Assembly: GCA_026391695.1 (NCBI GenBank)
Contig: JAPLDP010000070.1
Span: 1-64,000, forward strand
Reading direction: 5' to 3'
From: Bacteroidota bacterium
GTDB lineage: Bacteria > Bacteroidota > Bacteroidia > Bacteroidales > JAGONC01
Length of the DNA: 64,000 nt
Every line of letters begins with the position of its first letter. The first letter of the stretch is position 1. The notes beneath the pieces are model-generated. The model saw nothing but the letters and a program-made list of their open reading frames with translations, was not told the origin of the DNA and ran no database searches. The translations under genes were made by a program, and so were the position numbers. This document shows, piece after piece, positions 25,828 through 35,290 of this stretch.

Positions 25828-27000
25828 TCATGCTTTCTGACTGAAAGGGTAAATAACTACTCCTTTAACCACCCTGGAAATGGCCCCGCTCAACGAAGGT
25901 GAGTCAGGGGTCAATCCCAGTTCCAATGATTTAAAGAAACCAAGCATCTGTGCCGGGATAATGCAACAGACAGGCATAAAATCTTCTTCAAGCTGACTGT
26001 CGTTATCGGTCAGCACAAACTCTTTGTCAAGATGAGGCTGTCTATTCCTGGTTTCCATTAATCCGGCCTCATATAGAGCCTTGCCGTTCATTTTTATCGA
26101 ATCAGCCAGGTCGTGCTCGTAATGTGCTACATAGGCCTGATTTGAAAACAGGTAAAATAAAAGTGTTTTAGGGTTAATCACAGCCCTGGGACCATGCCTG
26201 AAACCGAGAAAGGTATCGTTTTTACAGATAATTTTCCCATCTGTGAGCTCTTGTAACTTGAGATGCGATTCGGTGGCAGTGCCATATAAGGGTCCTGATC
26301 CAAGGAACACTGCCCTGCGGAAATCGAGATCAGCCATTTGTCTGAGATCATTGGCATAATGATCAAGCAATTTTATCGCATAAGTGTTAAGTATACCCAT
26401 TTGGCCGGAAAGTAGGTCGATTTCACTGAGACGCGCTATCAGCAAACCCGCGAGAAGCATGCCTGAATAACTGCTGGTCATAGCCAGACTCTGGTCGTTG
26501 GCTTCCGGAGGAAGCACAAATACATATTTTTCGGATAATGTCGCCAAATTGGCCAGCTTGCCCGTTGCATCACAGGTTATGATCAGATGAAAGACCTTTG
26601 AACAAACCTGATCAGCAAGGCTCACAGCAGCAACACTTTCCGGACTATCGCCTGAACGGGAAAACGATATCAAAAGAACTGGTCTGCCGGCAGAAAAATA
26701 ATTTTGCGGATGTGTTACCAGATCGGTTGTCGCAATGCTGGATATACAGTTACCGAAATTCCGGGCAAAGGTTCCATGAAGTGATAGTCCGATAAATGCG
26801 CTGGAACCGGCTCCTGTCAGTATAATTTGAAGTGGCTCATGTGACAGCACATGGTCCATAAAGCTTCTGATCTGATCTCTTGAGGCAACAATACTGTTAT
26901 AGACACTTTGCCATACCAGAGGCTGCTTGCAAATTTCAGTAGCAGTGTGAAGGGCTCCTCTTTTTGCGAGGGCTTCCTCTGAATAACCCCAGATATTCAT
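25828..27000 (-). CDS. agaS: AgaS-like SIS-domain deaminase/isomerase
   Basis: The 390-residue protein has two SIS domains (first around LTGAGSSAFIG and LLISFSRSGDSPES, second around FLGSGPLYGTATES). The sequence, with LTDGKIICKNDTFLGFRHGP and the opening MNIWGYSEEAL, matches AgaS, which converts galactosamine-6-phosphate to tagatose-6-phosphate with release of ammonia. It is the first gene of the operon, directly behind a promoter shared divergently with the DeoR-type regulator. The family assignment is strong. The galactosamine specificity is inferred from homology and from the kinase/aldolase neighbours. Confidence 0.85.
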   Translation of the reverse strand: MNIWGYSEEALAKRGALHTATEICKQPLVWQSVYNSIVASRDQIRSFMDHVLSHEPLQIILTGAGSSAFIGLSLHGTFARNFGNCISSIATTDLVTHPQNYFSAGRPVLLISFSRSGDSPESVAAVSLADQVCSKVFHLIITCDATGKLANLATLSEKYVFVLPPEANDQSLAMTSSYSGMLLAGLLIARLSEIDLLSGQMGILNTYAIKLLDHYANDLRQMADLDFRRAVFLGSGPLYGTATESHLKLQELTDGKIICKNDTFLGFRHGPRAVINPKTLLFYLFSNQAYVAHYEHDLADSIKMNGKALYEAGLMETRNRQPHLDKEFVLTDNDSQLEEDFMPVCCIIPAQMLGFFKSLELGLTPDSPSLSGAISRVVKGVVIYPFSQKA

Positions 27001-27041
27001 GATCGAAAAAAATACTTTTAATCTTTCATTATATTATTATA

Positions 27042-27049
27042 CAAATTTA
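27042..27049 (-). promoter_or_regulatory. -7 box of the agaS-to-PKD operon
   Basis: Read leftward the sequence is TAAATTTG, a perfect TAnnTTTG element 42 bp before the agaS ATG. The 172-bp intergenic region is very AT-rich and must also hold the operator for the divergent regulator. The -33 element is not obvious. Confidence 0.5.
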
Positions 27050-27133
27050 AAAAAGTTATAAATCGTTTCGAAATAATTGATAAAAAATTTCTTTTTATTA
27101 TTAATTTTAAAAAAATGAACACGAGTTAAAATG

Positions 27134-27141
27134 TAACTTTG
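27134..27141 (+). promoter_or_regulatory. -7 box of the DeoR-type regulator
   Basis: TAACTTTG matches TAnnTTTG and lies 38 bp before the likely ATG of the regulator at 27179. Together with the leftward box at 27042-27049 it forms a divergent promoter pair. Confidence 0.55.
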
Positions 27142-27178
27142 CATAAATTTTCATTAACAATCCAATATTCATGTGCAA

Positions 27179-27964
27179 ATGGTAAGAGGGAATAAACAGA
27201 GTACCGTTGAACGAAGGATGAAAATCCTGAAGATATTATCAACTGATCATCAGGTATTTGTACAGGATCTCAGCAGGGAATTTGGTGTGAGTGAGGTGAC
27301 TATCCGTAATGATCTGGAACAACTTGAATTAAAAAGACTATTGATAAGGGCGCGTGGTGGTGCCATGCACATTGATCATGTGGTAGGGACGGATCAGCAT
27401 TTGGGTGAGAAAGCCAAGCTGCATCACGAGGAGAAAAACCGTATTGGACAGGCAGCAGCCCGGCTTATTTATGATCATGATACCATCATCATCGATTCTG
27501 GGACAACTACACTGGAAGTGGTAAAAAACCTGTCGCCCGACATCAGCGACCTTACTGTGATTACCAATGCTCTTAATATCGTCAACTACCTGAGTTCTCA
27601 CCAAAATATTAATCTGATTATTCCTGGCGGTACACTCCGGAGAAAATCCCTTTCATTAGTTGGGCCTCTCGCTGAAAATAACTTCAGGAGCTTTTTCGTG
27701 GATAAAGCTTTTCTGGGAGTAGACAGTTTCGATACACGTCATGGTATCTCAACACCTAACATTGAGGAAGCTTCCCTAAACCAGATCATGATCGAAATAG
27801 CCAAAGAAGTGATTGTTGTGACAGATTCATCCAAATTCCTTCGCCGGAGCCTTGCATTCATTTGTAAAACCACCCGAATCAACACTGTGGTAACAGATAC
27901 CGGCATCTCAGGTGATGATAAAAAACGCCTTGAAGATGCCGGTATAATGGTAATTGTGGCTTAA
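27179..27964 (+). CDS. DeoR-family transcriptional regulator (AgaR-like)
   Basis: The protein (about 261 residues from the ATG at 27179; an in-frame GTG lies at 27173) has an N-terminal winged helix-turn-helix (EFGVSEVTIRNDLEQLE, about residues 38-54) and the C-terminal sugar-phosphate-sensing DeoR domain with IDSGTTTLEVVKNL, PGGTLRRKS, FLGVD and VTDSSKF. DeoR proteins usually repress an adjacent sugar operon and are released by a phosphosugar. It is divergent from agaS with 172 bp between the genes, so it very probably controls the eight-gene operon in response to a galactosamine- or tagatose-phosphate. Confidence 0.88.
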   Translation: MVRGNKQSTVERRMKILKILSTDHQVFVQDLSREFGVSEVTIRNDLEQLELKRLLIRARGGAMHIDHVVGTDQHLGEKAKLHHEEKNRIGQAAARLIYDHDTIIIDSGTTTLEVVKNLSPDISDLTVITNALNIVNYLSSHQNINLIIPGGTLRRKSLSLVGPLAENNFRSFFVDKAFLGVDSFDTRHGISTPNIEEASLNQIMIEIAKEVIVVTDSSKFLRRSLAFICKTTRINTVVTDTGISGDDKKRLEDAGIMVIVA

Positions 27965-27984
27965 TACCACAACCAACCCGAAGA

Positions 27985-30918
27985 TTAATAGTTAAATATC
28001 TCCTTGAGTGTCAACTCTTTCACTTCCCCGATCTGCCCGAGGACATTCATATCCACACTGCCCTTCTTACCAAGGACAAGGAAAGTATATTTTTTCCCTT
28101 GTATGTGTTCATCGAAGAATTTATTCAGATCGTCAAGCGACATGGCCGGGATATTATTATATACATCTTTCCGGTTGTCGTAATTGATTCCAAGATCCAA
28201 AAGTGAAAGATATGTCCAGAAAATATCCTCTTTGATGATTCTTTCGGAATTAATCTGCTTGACGATTGTTTCTTTCGCCAGATCAAACTGTTTTTCGGCT
28301 CTGGGCATTTGATTCATCATGGCCAGCATGGCATCGGTGGCGATCTTCAGCTTGTCGGCCTGAGTCCCTACGAAAGCGTAAGTGAAGTTATGTTTGAAAG
28401 GCCTGTCGGGCTGAGCGTATGCGGCAAAGGCTGAATAGGCAAGGCCTCTCGACTCCCTGATCTCCTGGAGAACTATGGATGCCATCCCGCCTCCGAAATA
28501 TTCATTGAACAGCCGTGCCGGCGGCAAAAGATCCTTGCTGAAAAGCTGGTCTTTCGACAGGAAAACGATATTAGCCTGGGTCATGTCATAATCAACAAAA
28601 TAGACCTTGTTTTTATCAGAATCCAGCTCAGTATATTGGGTTGGACTTGGATAATCCTTCAGCTCTGCAGGCATTTTGTGGAACTTTTCAATGATGGCTT
28701 TGGATGCCGCCATATCGTTCTGACCATAATAAAATACTTTATGTTTGTACGAATACATCTCCTTAATCATTTTGGTCAGATTTTCCGGATTCAGGCTTTT
28801 CAACTGTTCTTCTGTCAGAATATCCGTAGTCGGTGATTTAGTTCCATATTTACCATAATTGAACATGGCATTCCAAAGAATCGCATTCTTGTTCAGCTTG
28901 TTATCAGAACGTTTTTTCAATATGCCCTTGACATATTCATCATAGGCTTCCTGGTCAGCCTTGGCATTTGACAATACATGCTCAAGGAGTTCAATTCCTT
29001 TTTCAAATGATTTTTCAAGGCCGGAAATATAGATATAGGAACGATCGGCACCTGTACTGACACCCATGGATATACCAAGTTTGAAAAATTCCTGCCTGAG
29101 CTGTGCCGGTGTGTACTTGTCGGTCCCCAGATAAGGAAGATAATTAACGGCAATGGGCAGATTCAGATCATGATTCTTGCCCATATCAATGATGTAATTC
29201 AGACTGAAAAGCTCATTGGTATTGTTTTTCATGTAAAAATAATCCACTCCATCCGTGATCTTGTCCCTGCCGATTTCTTTTTCAAAATCGACAAATACGG
29301 GTTTAATTTCTTCCGGTGAGATGGCAGAAAATTCTTTATAAAACTCCGACTGGTATTCACGGTTAATTGGAACAGCAGTGATGGGGGGTTTTTCCACCTT
29401 CTTAACATCCTTCTTTTCTCCGGTTCGTTTGTAAACGACCACATAATTGTCCTTGAATTTATCCTTGGAATACTGCACAACCTGCTCCTTTGATATCTTT
29501 TCCAGATCATCAAGGAATTTTATCTGGTTAATCCTGGGAGTCCCATCAATAAACCCACTCATAAGAACAAATGCCCTGCTCATGTTATTCTCCTGCTGAC
29601 GTATTTCAGAGAGACGTAAGTCGTTGATGACTGCCTGAAGCATCCAGTCGTCAAATTCTCCGTTTTTAACCTTTTGTATTTCACCAAGGAGTAAGTCTTT
29701 AACATTTTCAAGTGATTGCCCTTCGCGTGGATTTCCATAAAACTCGTGCAGGCCGTAATCTCTCATGAAATTCGAATAACTCCCCGACCGTAACACTTTT
29801 TGCTGCTGATTCAGGTCTATATCAATAAGGCCGGCCTGGCTGTTGCTGAGGATCTGGTCAATAAGTCTGATATATTTTTCATCTTCCGAATTTACACCAT
29901 TGAACCGGTAAGCCAATCTGACAGATTCCGCATCAGGTCCTGACACCTCTTTGATAATCGGTGCAGTGATCGGATCTTCCTTTGGTTGAGTGATTTCAGG
30001 TAAAGGCTTATTCTCTTTTGTACCCCAATACTTATCAATAAGCTTTATGGTTTCATCCGGATCAAAATCACCGGAGAGAACAATAGCCATGTTATTAGGA
30101 ACATAAAAAGTATTATAAAAATTGTAAATATTCACCATGGAAGGATTTTTCAGATGCTCCGGTAGGCCAAGCACATCGCGTCCATAAGGATGCTTTGGGA
30201 AAATGCTCGCCATAAGTGCTTCCTCGGCCCGGGTTTGGTCCATATCATTGTACATATTGTACTCCTCATATACAGTCTCCAATTCGGTATGAAAAAGTCT
30301 GAGAACAACCTGTCCGAAACGTTCACTTTCAAGCTTTAACCATTTTTCGAGCTCATTGGATGGGATATCATTGATATAGCCTGTCAGGTCATAGTCGGTG
30401 AAAGCGTTGGTACCTTTGGCGCCAATGCTGGAAACCAGCTTATCATATTCATTGGTGGCGACATATTTGGCTGCGATAACTGACAAGCTGTCAATCTTGC
30501 GATAGATCGCCAATTTTGCTGCTGTGTCGGTAGTGGCCCGATGCTGTTCGAACAGATCAGAAATTTCCTTCAATAATGGCTCCTCCTCTTCCCAGTTTAT
30601 GGTACCAATTTTATGTGTTCCTTTGAACATGAGGTGCTCAAAATAGTGTGCCAGCCCCGTTGTTTCTAAAGGATCAGAAGCCGATCCGGCCCTGATGCCT
30701 ATAATGGTTTGAATGCGCGGTTCATCCTTGTTGACGGTCAGATACACTTTCAGTCCATTGCTCAGGCTATACATCCTGGCCTGCAATGGATCGTTGGTAA
30801 CGGTCTCATATTTATAACCGTTATTATCCGTTTTCATCACGGTCCTGTACTTCCCCTGTGTGCAGGAGAACATACTGATAACAATAATCAGCATTAAAAA
30901 AAACAGTACTCTTTTCAT
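27985..30918 (-). CDS. M16-family zinc metallopeptidase lipoprotein (tandem domains)
   Basis: The 977-residue protein carries a lipoprotein signal (LIIVISMFS then Cys) and two M16 halves. The N-terminal half has the inverted zinc motif HYFEHLMFKG (HxxEH) and the downstream glutamate in ELETVYEEYN, so it is the catalytic half. The C-terminal half (from about residue 540) lacks the motif and acts as the partner domain, as in pitrilysin-like enzymes. It probably degrades oligopeptides in the periplasm or at the outer membrane. It converges with the DeoR gene (20 bp between stops), so it is outside the sugar operon. Confidence 0.9.
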   Translation of the reverse strand: MKRVLFFLMLIIVISMFSCTQGKYRTVMKTDNNGYKYETVTNDPLQARMYSLSNGLKVYLTVNKDEPRIQTIIGIRAGSASDPLETTGLAHYFEHLMFKGTHKIGTINWEEEEPLLKEISDLFEQHRATTDTAAKLAIYRKIDSLSVIAAKYVATNEYDKLVSSIGAKGTNAFTDYDLTGYINDIPSNELEKWLKLESERFGQVVLRLFHTELETVYEEYNMYNDMDQTRAEEALMASIFPKHPYGRDVLGLPEHLKNPSMVNIYNFYNTFYVPNNMAIVLSGDFDPDETIKLIDKYWGTKENKPLPEITQPKEDPITAPIIKEVSGPDAESVRLAYRFNGVNSEDEKYIRLIDQILSNSQAGLIDIDLNQQQKVLRSGSYSNFMRDYGLHEFYGNPREGQSLENVKDLLLGEIQKVKNGEFDDWMLQAVINDLRLSEIRQQENNMSRAFVLMSGFIDGTPRINQIKFLDDLEKISKEQVVQYSKDKFKDNYVVVYKRTGEKKDVKKVEKPPITAVPINREYQSEFYKEFSAISPEEIKPVFVDFEKEIGRDKITDGVDYFYMKNNTNELFSLNYIIDMGKNHDLNLPIAVNYLPYLGTDKYTPAQLRQEFFKLGISMGVSTGADRSYIYISGLEKSFEKGIELLEHVLSNAKADQEAYDEYVKGILKKRSDNKLNKNAILWNAMFNYGKYGTKSPTTDILTEEQLKSLNPENLTKMIKEMYSYKHKVFYYGQNDMAASKAIIEKFHKMPAELKDYPSPTQYTELDSDKNKVYFVDYDMTQANIVFLSKDQLFSKDLLPPARLFNEYFGGGMASIVLQEIRESRGLAYSAFAAYAQPDRPFKHNFTYAFVGTQADKLKIATDAMLAMMNQMPRAEKQFDLAKETIVKQINSERIIKEDIFWTYLSLLDLGINYDNRKDVYNNIPAMSLDDLNKFFDEHIQGKKYTFLVLGKKGSVDMNVLGQIGEVKELTLKEIFNY

Positions 30919-30978
30919 GTTGGTTTACATTTTTAGAATTAATAGTAAATTAACCAGGTGGTGGAACTGAACAGGTAT

Positions 30979-30986
30979 CAAAAATA
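30979..30986 (-). promoter_or_regulatory. -7 box of the M16 peptidase gene
   Basis: Read leftward the sequence is TATTTTTG, a match to TAnnTTTG 60 bp before the ATG at 30918. The rest of the 352-bp gap up to 31270 is AT-rich with no visible gene and should also contain the promoter of the first TetR gene, which I could not pinpoint. Confidence 0.4.
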
Positions 30987-31270
30987 TAGAAATTTTAGAA
31001 ATATACAAGGTCGGGATCAGATATAAACTAAAAAACACTATTAACTTCCATTTCAGAAATCTGTTTTGAAAATTTTACGATAATTTTACGAGCTTTGCCT
31101 GATAATTCATAAAGAAATAAAATTTACGATCTTCCTGATCTGATAAAATTTATTTTTTTTATTTTTATGCTGTAAAGTCCTATTAGCTGTGGCACAAAAA
31201 AGGACCATCCTGGTTTTATAATAACATTAATAACCCAATCAACCTTTTCACCAATCATTAAAGATATATT

Positions 31271-31927
31271 ATGAAGGAAGCTGAAAAACGACAGATCATA
31301 CCGGTGGATCCGGTTTATAAAAATATCATGGAGTGTGTGAGGGAGCTCATGGAAAAGAAAGGTGTCAGAAATTTCACATTTGACGATATATGTGAAAACA
31401 TTCACATCTCCAAGAGTGAGTTTTTTCATTATATTGAAAATGAATCAGACCTTGTAAGAAAAGTGCTGGAATTCGAGCGTGAAAGTTTTAAGGTCATTTT
31501 TGATGAATACGACTTTGATGGCGTTAACGCCATTGATATCCTCCTGACTGTCAGCCGCGAAATCAGCCAGAATTTTAAAAATATCAACCCTTCTATCAGT
31601 TTTGACCTTAAAAAATATTACCCTGATATATACCAGGATCATTTTCAGAAACGGATCGATTTTATCTTCGATAACATCAAGATCAACATTGAAAAAGGCA
31701 TCAATCAGGGTATGTATCGTGATGATCTGAGTGTTGAACTTGTAGCCCGTCTCTATATCAGCAGGCTTATTGATATCCATAATCCCGACTTTTTCCCGCC
31801 GGAAAAATTTTCTTTCTCTATGCTCTTCGAAGTCATGTTCGAAAATCTCATCCGTAGTATTGCCAAATCCGAAGGAGTTAGGTATTTCGAGAAAAAAATT
31901 AAATTAGTAGACTTCGAAATTCGTTGA
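31271..31927 (+). CDS. TetR-family regulator (first of a pair)
   Basis: The 218-residue protein has an N-terminal TetR helix-turn-helix (VRNFTFDDICENIHISKSEF, about residues 34-53) and an all-helical C-terminal domain. It is related over its whole length to the next gene: both share YPDIYQDH/YPEIYKTH, a YRDDL segment and PEFFP/PDFFP before the last helices. Two adjacent TetR paralogues upstream of a TolC/adaptor/RND set are best read as local regulators of the pump. The ligand is unknown. The spacing of 104 bp to the second gene contains that gene's own promoter. Confidence 0.82.
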   Translation: MKEAEKRQIIPVDPVYKNIMECVRELMEKKGVRNFTFDDICENIHISKSEFFHYIENESDLVRKVLEFERESFKVIFDEYDFDGVNAIDILLTVSREISQNFKNINPSISFDLKKYYPDIYQDHFQKRIDFIFDNIKINIEKGINQGMYRDDLSVELVARLYISRLIDIHNPDFFPPEKFSFSMLFEVMFENLIRSIAKSEGVRYFEKKIKLVDFEIR

Positions 31928-31996
31928 CATTACTCCTATCTGAGGAAACATTTTAAATTTATTTCGTTTCCCTCGATTTTAATATTATTTATTTTC

Positions 31997-32004
31997 TAAT
32001 TTTG
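31997..32004 (+). promoter_or_regulatory. -7 box of the second TetR gene and probably the efflux operon
   Basis: TAATTTTG matches TAnnTTTG and ends 27 bp before the ATG at 32032. An in-frame TTG at 32002 lies inside the box, so that codon cannot be the translation start from this promoter. Confidence 0.55.
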
Positions 32005-32031
32005 CCGTTTCATTTTTTCCTGGGATTTTCT

Positions 32032-32652
32032 ATGGATGAGAAATTCAGTAATATAATGATCAGCGCCATTGGCCTTTTCAATAAATACGGTATACGCAGT
32101 ATATCAATGGATGACCTTTGCAGGGATATGGGTATCTCAAAAAAGACACTTTACTTTTATGTCAGGTCAAAATCCGATCTGATCAGCCGTATGCTGGATT
32201 TCCAGTTTTCAACAGGCCTTGAATTATTTCAGAAGGTTCAGAATGAAAAGTTAAATGCCATTGACACCTTGCTTGAATTCAGTAAAAGCCTTGGCCAGCT
32301 TCTGAAAGATTATAAAACCAATCCGACCCTGGAACATGATCTCATGAAATACTATCCCGAGATTTACAAAACACATACTGAACGCCGGAACAAATTAATG
32401 ATCAAACATATAAAAGACAATGTCCGTCAAGGCATTAAAGAAGGCTATTACCGCGATGATCTTAACCCGGAACTCATTGCCAATTTATATATCACAAGAA
32501 TGGAAGACATTCTCGACCCGGAATTTTTTCCTGAAGGAAAATTTTCCTTCAGGAAGATTTTCAATACGATGTTTGAAAATCACATCAGAGGAATATCAAA
32601 TGAAGCGGGAATAAAATATTTCGAAACCAAGTGTCAAAATAAATGTTTTTAG
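32032..32652 (+). CDS. TetR-family regulator of the efflux operon (second of a pair)
   Basis: From the ATG at 32032 the protein is 206 residues, with a TetR DNA-binding region (IRSISMDDLCRDMGISKKTL) and a helical ligand-binding C-terminus. I rejected the upstream in-frame TTG at 32002 because it falls within a TAnnTTTG box. It precedes the TolC-family gene by 18 bp and is probably co-transcribed with the whole pump. Autorepression relieved by a pump substrate is the usual logic in such an arrangement. It is a clear paralogue of the TetR gene just upstream. Confidence 0.85.
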   Translation: MDEKFSNIMISAIGLFNKYGIRSISMDDLCRDMGISKKTLYFYVRSKSDLISRMLDFQFSTGLELFQKVQNEKLNAIDTLLEFSKSLGQLLKDYKTNPTLEHDLMKYYPEIYKTHTERRNKLMIKHIKDNVRQGIKEGYYRDDLNPELIANLYITRMEDILDPEFFPEGKFSFRKIFNTMFENHIRGISNEAGIKYFETKCQNKCF

Positions 32653-32670
32653 GACTTAATTCTGAGAGGA

Positions 32671-34014
32671 ATGAAACGACTCTGTTTTTTGATTACAATC
32701 TTTATATGGTGCTGTTCTGACAGTTTATTATTTGGGCAACAGATACCTTCGTTTACACTTGAAGAGGCCATACAATATGCGCTGACCAATAATTATGGGA
32801 TAAGAAACTCCCAGACTGATGTCACCATCTCAAAAAAGAAAGTCCAGGAAATGACAGCCATTGGCTTACCACAGATTTCTGCCTCAGCTTCATATACTAA
32901 CTTCCTGGAACTCCCAACATCACTGATACCCGGTGAGTTTCTGCAACAACCTGCAGGAACGTTTGTGGAGATACAATTTGGAACTCCGCATAATGCAGAG
33001 GGAAATATTACTTTATCCCAGTTGATTTTCGATGGATCCTACCTTATTGGACTTAAGGCATCGCGCGTATATGTTGACATGTCAAAAACTTTACTCCATA
33101 AAAACCAGATACAACTCAGGGAAGATATATCCTCGGCCTATTACAATGTCATCATCCTCGAAGAATCGAAGAAGATCGCCGACAGCACACTGGCCACACT
33201 GAAGCAGATGTTATTTGAAGTTCAGGAGACTTTTAAAAGCGGTTTTATTGAGAACACGGATGTTGACCAGATCGAATTGCTTGTACAGGATCTTGAAACC
33301 GGCGTGCTCAATATTAACAAACAACTGGATATTGCCTATAATTACCTTAAATTCACAATGGGAATGAAAATATCCCAACTCATCAAATTATCGGATAATA
33401 TCAGTACCCTTATTCAAAATATGAATGAAAGCATCCTTCTGGATTCACCTTTTGATTTTACACAGAATGTCGATTATCGTGCAATACAAACCCAGCAGGT
33501 GTTGAAAACTATGAATATGAAAGTTAAAAGGGCTGCCTATATGCCATCTCTTGCCGGATATATAAGCCTTTCCGAGAATGCGCAGCGTACCTCCTTCAAC
33601 TTTTTTACAGCAAATGAACCCTGGTTTCGTACTTCCCAGTTTGGGATATCCCTGAGTATTCCGATTTTAAGTTCTGGCATGCGGAATGCTGCATTGCAAC
33701 AGGCTAAGCTGGAGGTTGATAAGGTTATGGTACTGGACGAACAAGTCAAAGAAGGTCTTCTTCTGGAATATTCTACTGCCCGGTCAAACTTTCAGAATGC
33801 GCTACAGGTTTATACCAATAAAAAAAGAAGTACTGATATTGCCTATAAAATATATACGAAAACCTTACTTAAATACCGGGAAGGTGTCGCATCCAGTATG
33901 GACATCCAGCAATCATATAATCAGTACCTGACATCCCTTACTACTTTATTTGGCTCCATGAGGGAACTGCTCGCTGCAAAATCGACACTTGAAAAGGTGC
34001 TGACAAAAAATTAG
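32671..34014 (+). CDS. TolC-family outer-membrane efflux protein
   Basis: The 447-residue product has a signal peptide (cleavage near LLFGQ) and the two-fold repeated TolC architecture with long helices and conserved starts (FTLEEAIQYALTNNYGIRNS). It forms the outer-membrane channel of a tripartite pump. The periplasmic adaptor and RND transporter follow in the same direction, and the TetR gene precedes by 18 bp, giving an operon of at least four genes. Confidence 0.9.
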   Translation: MKRLCFLITIFIWCCSDSLLFGQQIPSFTLEEAIQYALTNNYGIRNSQTDVTISKKKVQEMTAIGLPQISASASYTNFLELPTSLIPGEFLQQPAGTFVEIQFGTPHNAEGNITLSQLIFDGSYLIGLKASRVYVDMSKTLLHKNQIQLREDISSAYYNVIILEESKKIADSTLATLKQMLFEVQETFKSGFIENTDVDQIELLVQDLETGVLNINKQLDIAYNYLKFTMGMKISQLIKLSDNISTLIQNMNESILLDSPFDFTQNVDYRAIQTQQVLKTMNMKVKRAAYMPSLAGYISLSENAQRTSFNFFTANEPWFRTSQFGISLSIPILSSGMRNAALQQAKLEVDKVMVLDEQVKEGLLLEYSTARSNFQNALQVYTNKKRSTDIAYKIYTKTLLKYREGVASSMDIQQSYNQYLTSLTTLFGSMRELLAAKSTLEKVLTKN

Positions 34015-34045
34015 TTTGTACACTATCACACAAATAAGTGGCCAT

Positions 34046-35221
34046 ATGAAAAAGATAATAAAGAAAAGCATATTCATGAGAAATCTGTTCTTCATCCTGG
34101 TTTTAGTCGTATTTGCATTTGCATGTACGAAAAGCATTGATAACCAGGCAAAACTGCAGAGTCTTCAAAAACAGAAGGAACAATACCAGGAAAAAGTTCG
34201 CGCCATTGATGCCTCCATTGCCGAACTGGAAAAAGTGATTATAGCCCAGGGTGGTGTTGTGAACGATCCTGCTCATATCCCAAATATTAAAATCGAAACC
34301 GTTGTGCCGGTGAATTTCTTGCATTATATTGAAGTTCAAGGCACTGTAGAATCCGATAAGGATATCTTCATTCCGGCTGAATCGCCAGGGATCGTACAGA
34401 GGATTTATGTCAAAGAAGGTGATATTGTGAAAAAAGGTCAGGTCTTAGCCGAACTGGATGCTTCCATTTTAAAGAAAACCATTGATGAGATAAAATTAAA
34501 CCTCACTTTGGCCAACGATGTTTATGAACGGCAGAAAAGGTTATGGGACCAGAAGATAGGCAGCGAGATACAGTTCCTGCAGGCCAAGAATGCCAAGGAG
34601 AACCTTGAAAGCCGGCTGTCCACAATGGAGGAACAATATGATAAAACCAGGATAAAATCACCCATCAATGGTGTAGTCGATAAAGTGGCCATAAAGGAAG
34701 GCGAAGCTGCTGCAGCTGGTTTTGGGACCATTCGTGTGGTGCAGAAATCAAACCTGAAAATTAGGGCTCAGGTCTCTGAAAAATACATCCAGGACATTAA
34801 AGTTGGTGACACAGCTTTCATCAATATTCCCGGTATAAACGTGGAATTTAAGAAAGACATCTCTGCGGTTTCAAGCGTGATTGATCCCGAAACACGAACC
34901 TTCAACATCGAAGTCCTGGTACCCCCGGATTACAATATTGCCGCCAATAATATGCTGACCGTACTGAAGATCAATGACTACGCTAAACAGAATGCAACAA
35001 CTGTCCCAGTCAATGTGGTACAAAACACCGGTGAACAGGAATTCATTTTTGTAGCGGTTAATGATGGAAATCAGTGGAAGGTCCGGAAGAAAATTGTAAA
35101 GACAGGACAATATTACAACAACCGTGTTGAGATTATCGAAAATCTGACACCAGGTGAAAAAATCGTTATAGCAGGATACCAGGATCTGGCAGACGGACAA
35201 ACCGTAAACGTTGTTGATTAA
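34046..35221 (+). CDS. RND efflux periplasmic adaptor (membrane-fusion) lipoprotein
   Basis: The protein (about 391 residues from 34046; an alternative ATG is at 34076) has a lipoprotein signal ending FFILVLVVFAFA-Cys, a coiled-coil hairpin near residues 40-70, a biotinyl-lipoyl-like domain (PAESPGIVQRIYVKEGDIVK and IKSPINGVVDKVAIKEGE) and a beta-barrel. It bridges the TolC channel to the RND pump. The upstream ATG at 34016 follows the tolC stop too closely and would add a non-signal leader. Confidence 0.88.
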   Translation: MKKIIKKSIFMRNLFFILVLVVFAFACTKSIDNQAKLQSLQKQKEQYQEKVRAIDASIAELEKVIIAQGGVVNDPAHIPNIKIETVVPVNFLHYIEVQGTVESDKDIFIPAESPGIVQRIYVKEGDIVKKGQVLAELDASILKKTIDEIKLNLTLANDVYERQKRLWDQKIGSEIQFLQAKNAKENLESRLSTMEEQYDKTRIKSPINGVVDKVAIKEGEAAAAGFGTIRVVQKSNLKIRAQVSEKYIQDIKVGDTAFINIPGINVEFKKDISAVSSVIDPETRTFNIEVLVPPDYNIAANNMLTVLKINDYAKQNATTVPVNVVQNTGEQEFIFVAVNDGNQWKVRKKIVKTGQYYNNRVEIIENLTPGEKIVIAGYQDLADGQTVNVVD

Positions 35222-35290
35222 AATGGTAACCTCTATATTTTTTACATCCGATTATTATTTATATATAATGTTATCAGAAAAACAGGCAGC

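Noticed and set aside
32002-32031. Upstream TTG start for the second TetR gene
   Set aside because: The TTG lies within a TAnnTTTG promoter box, so it is probably not transcribed; the ATG at 32032 gives a normal TetR start.
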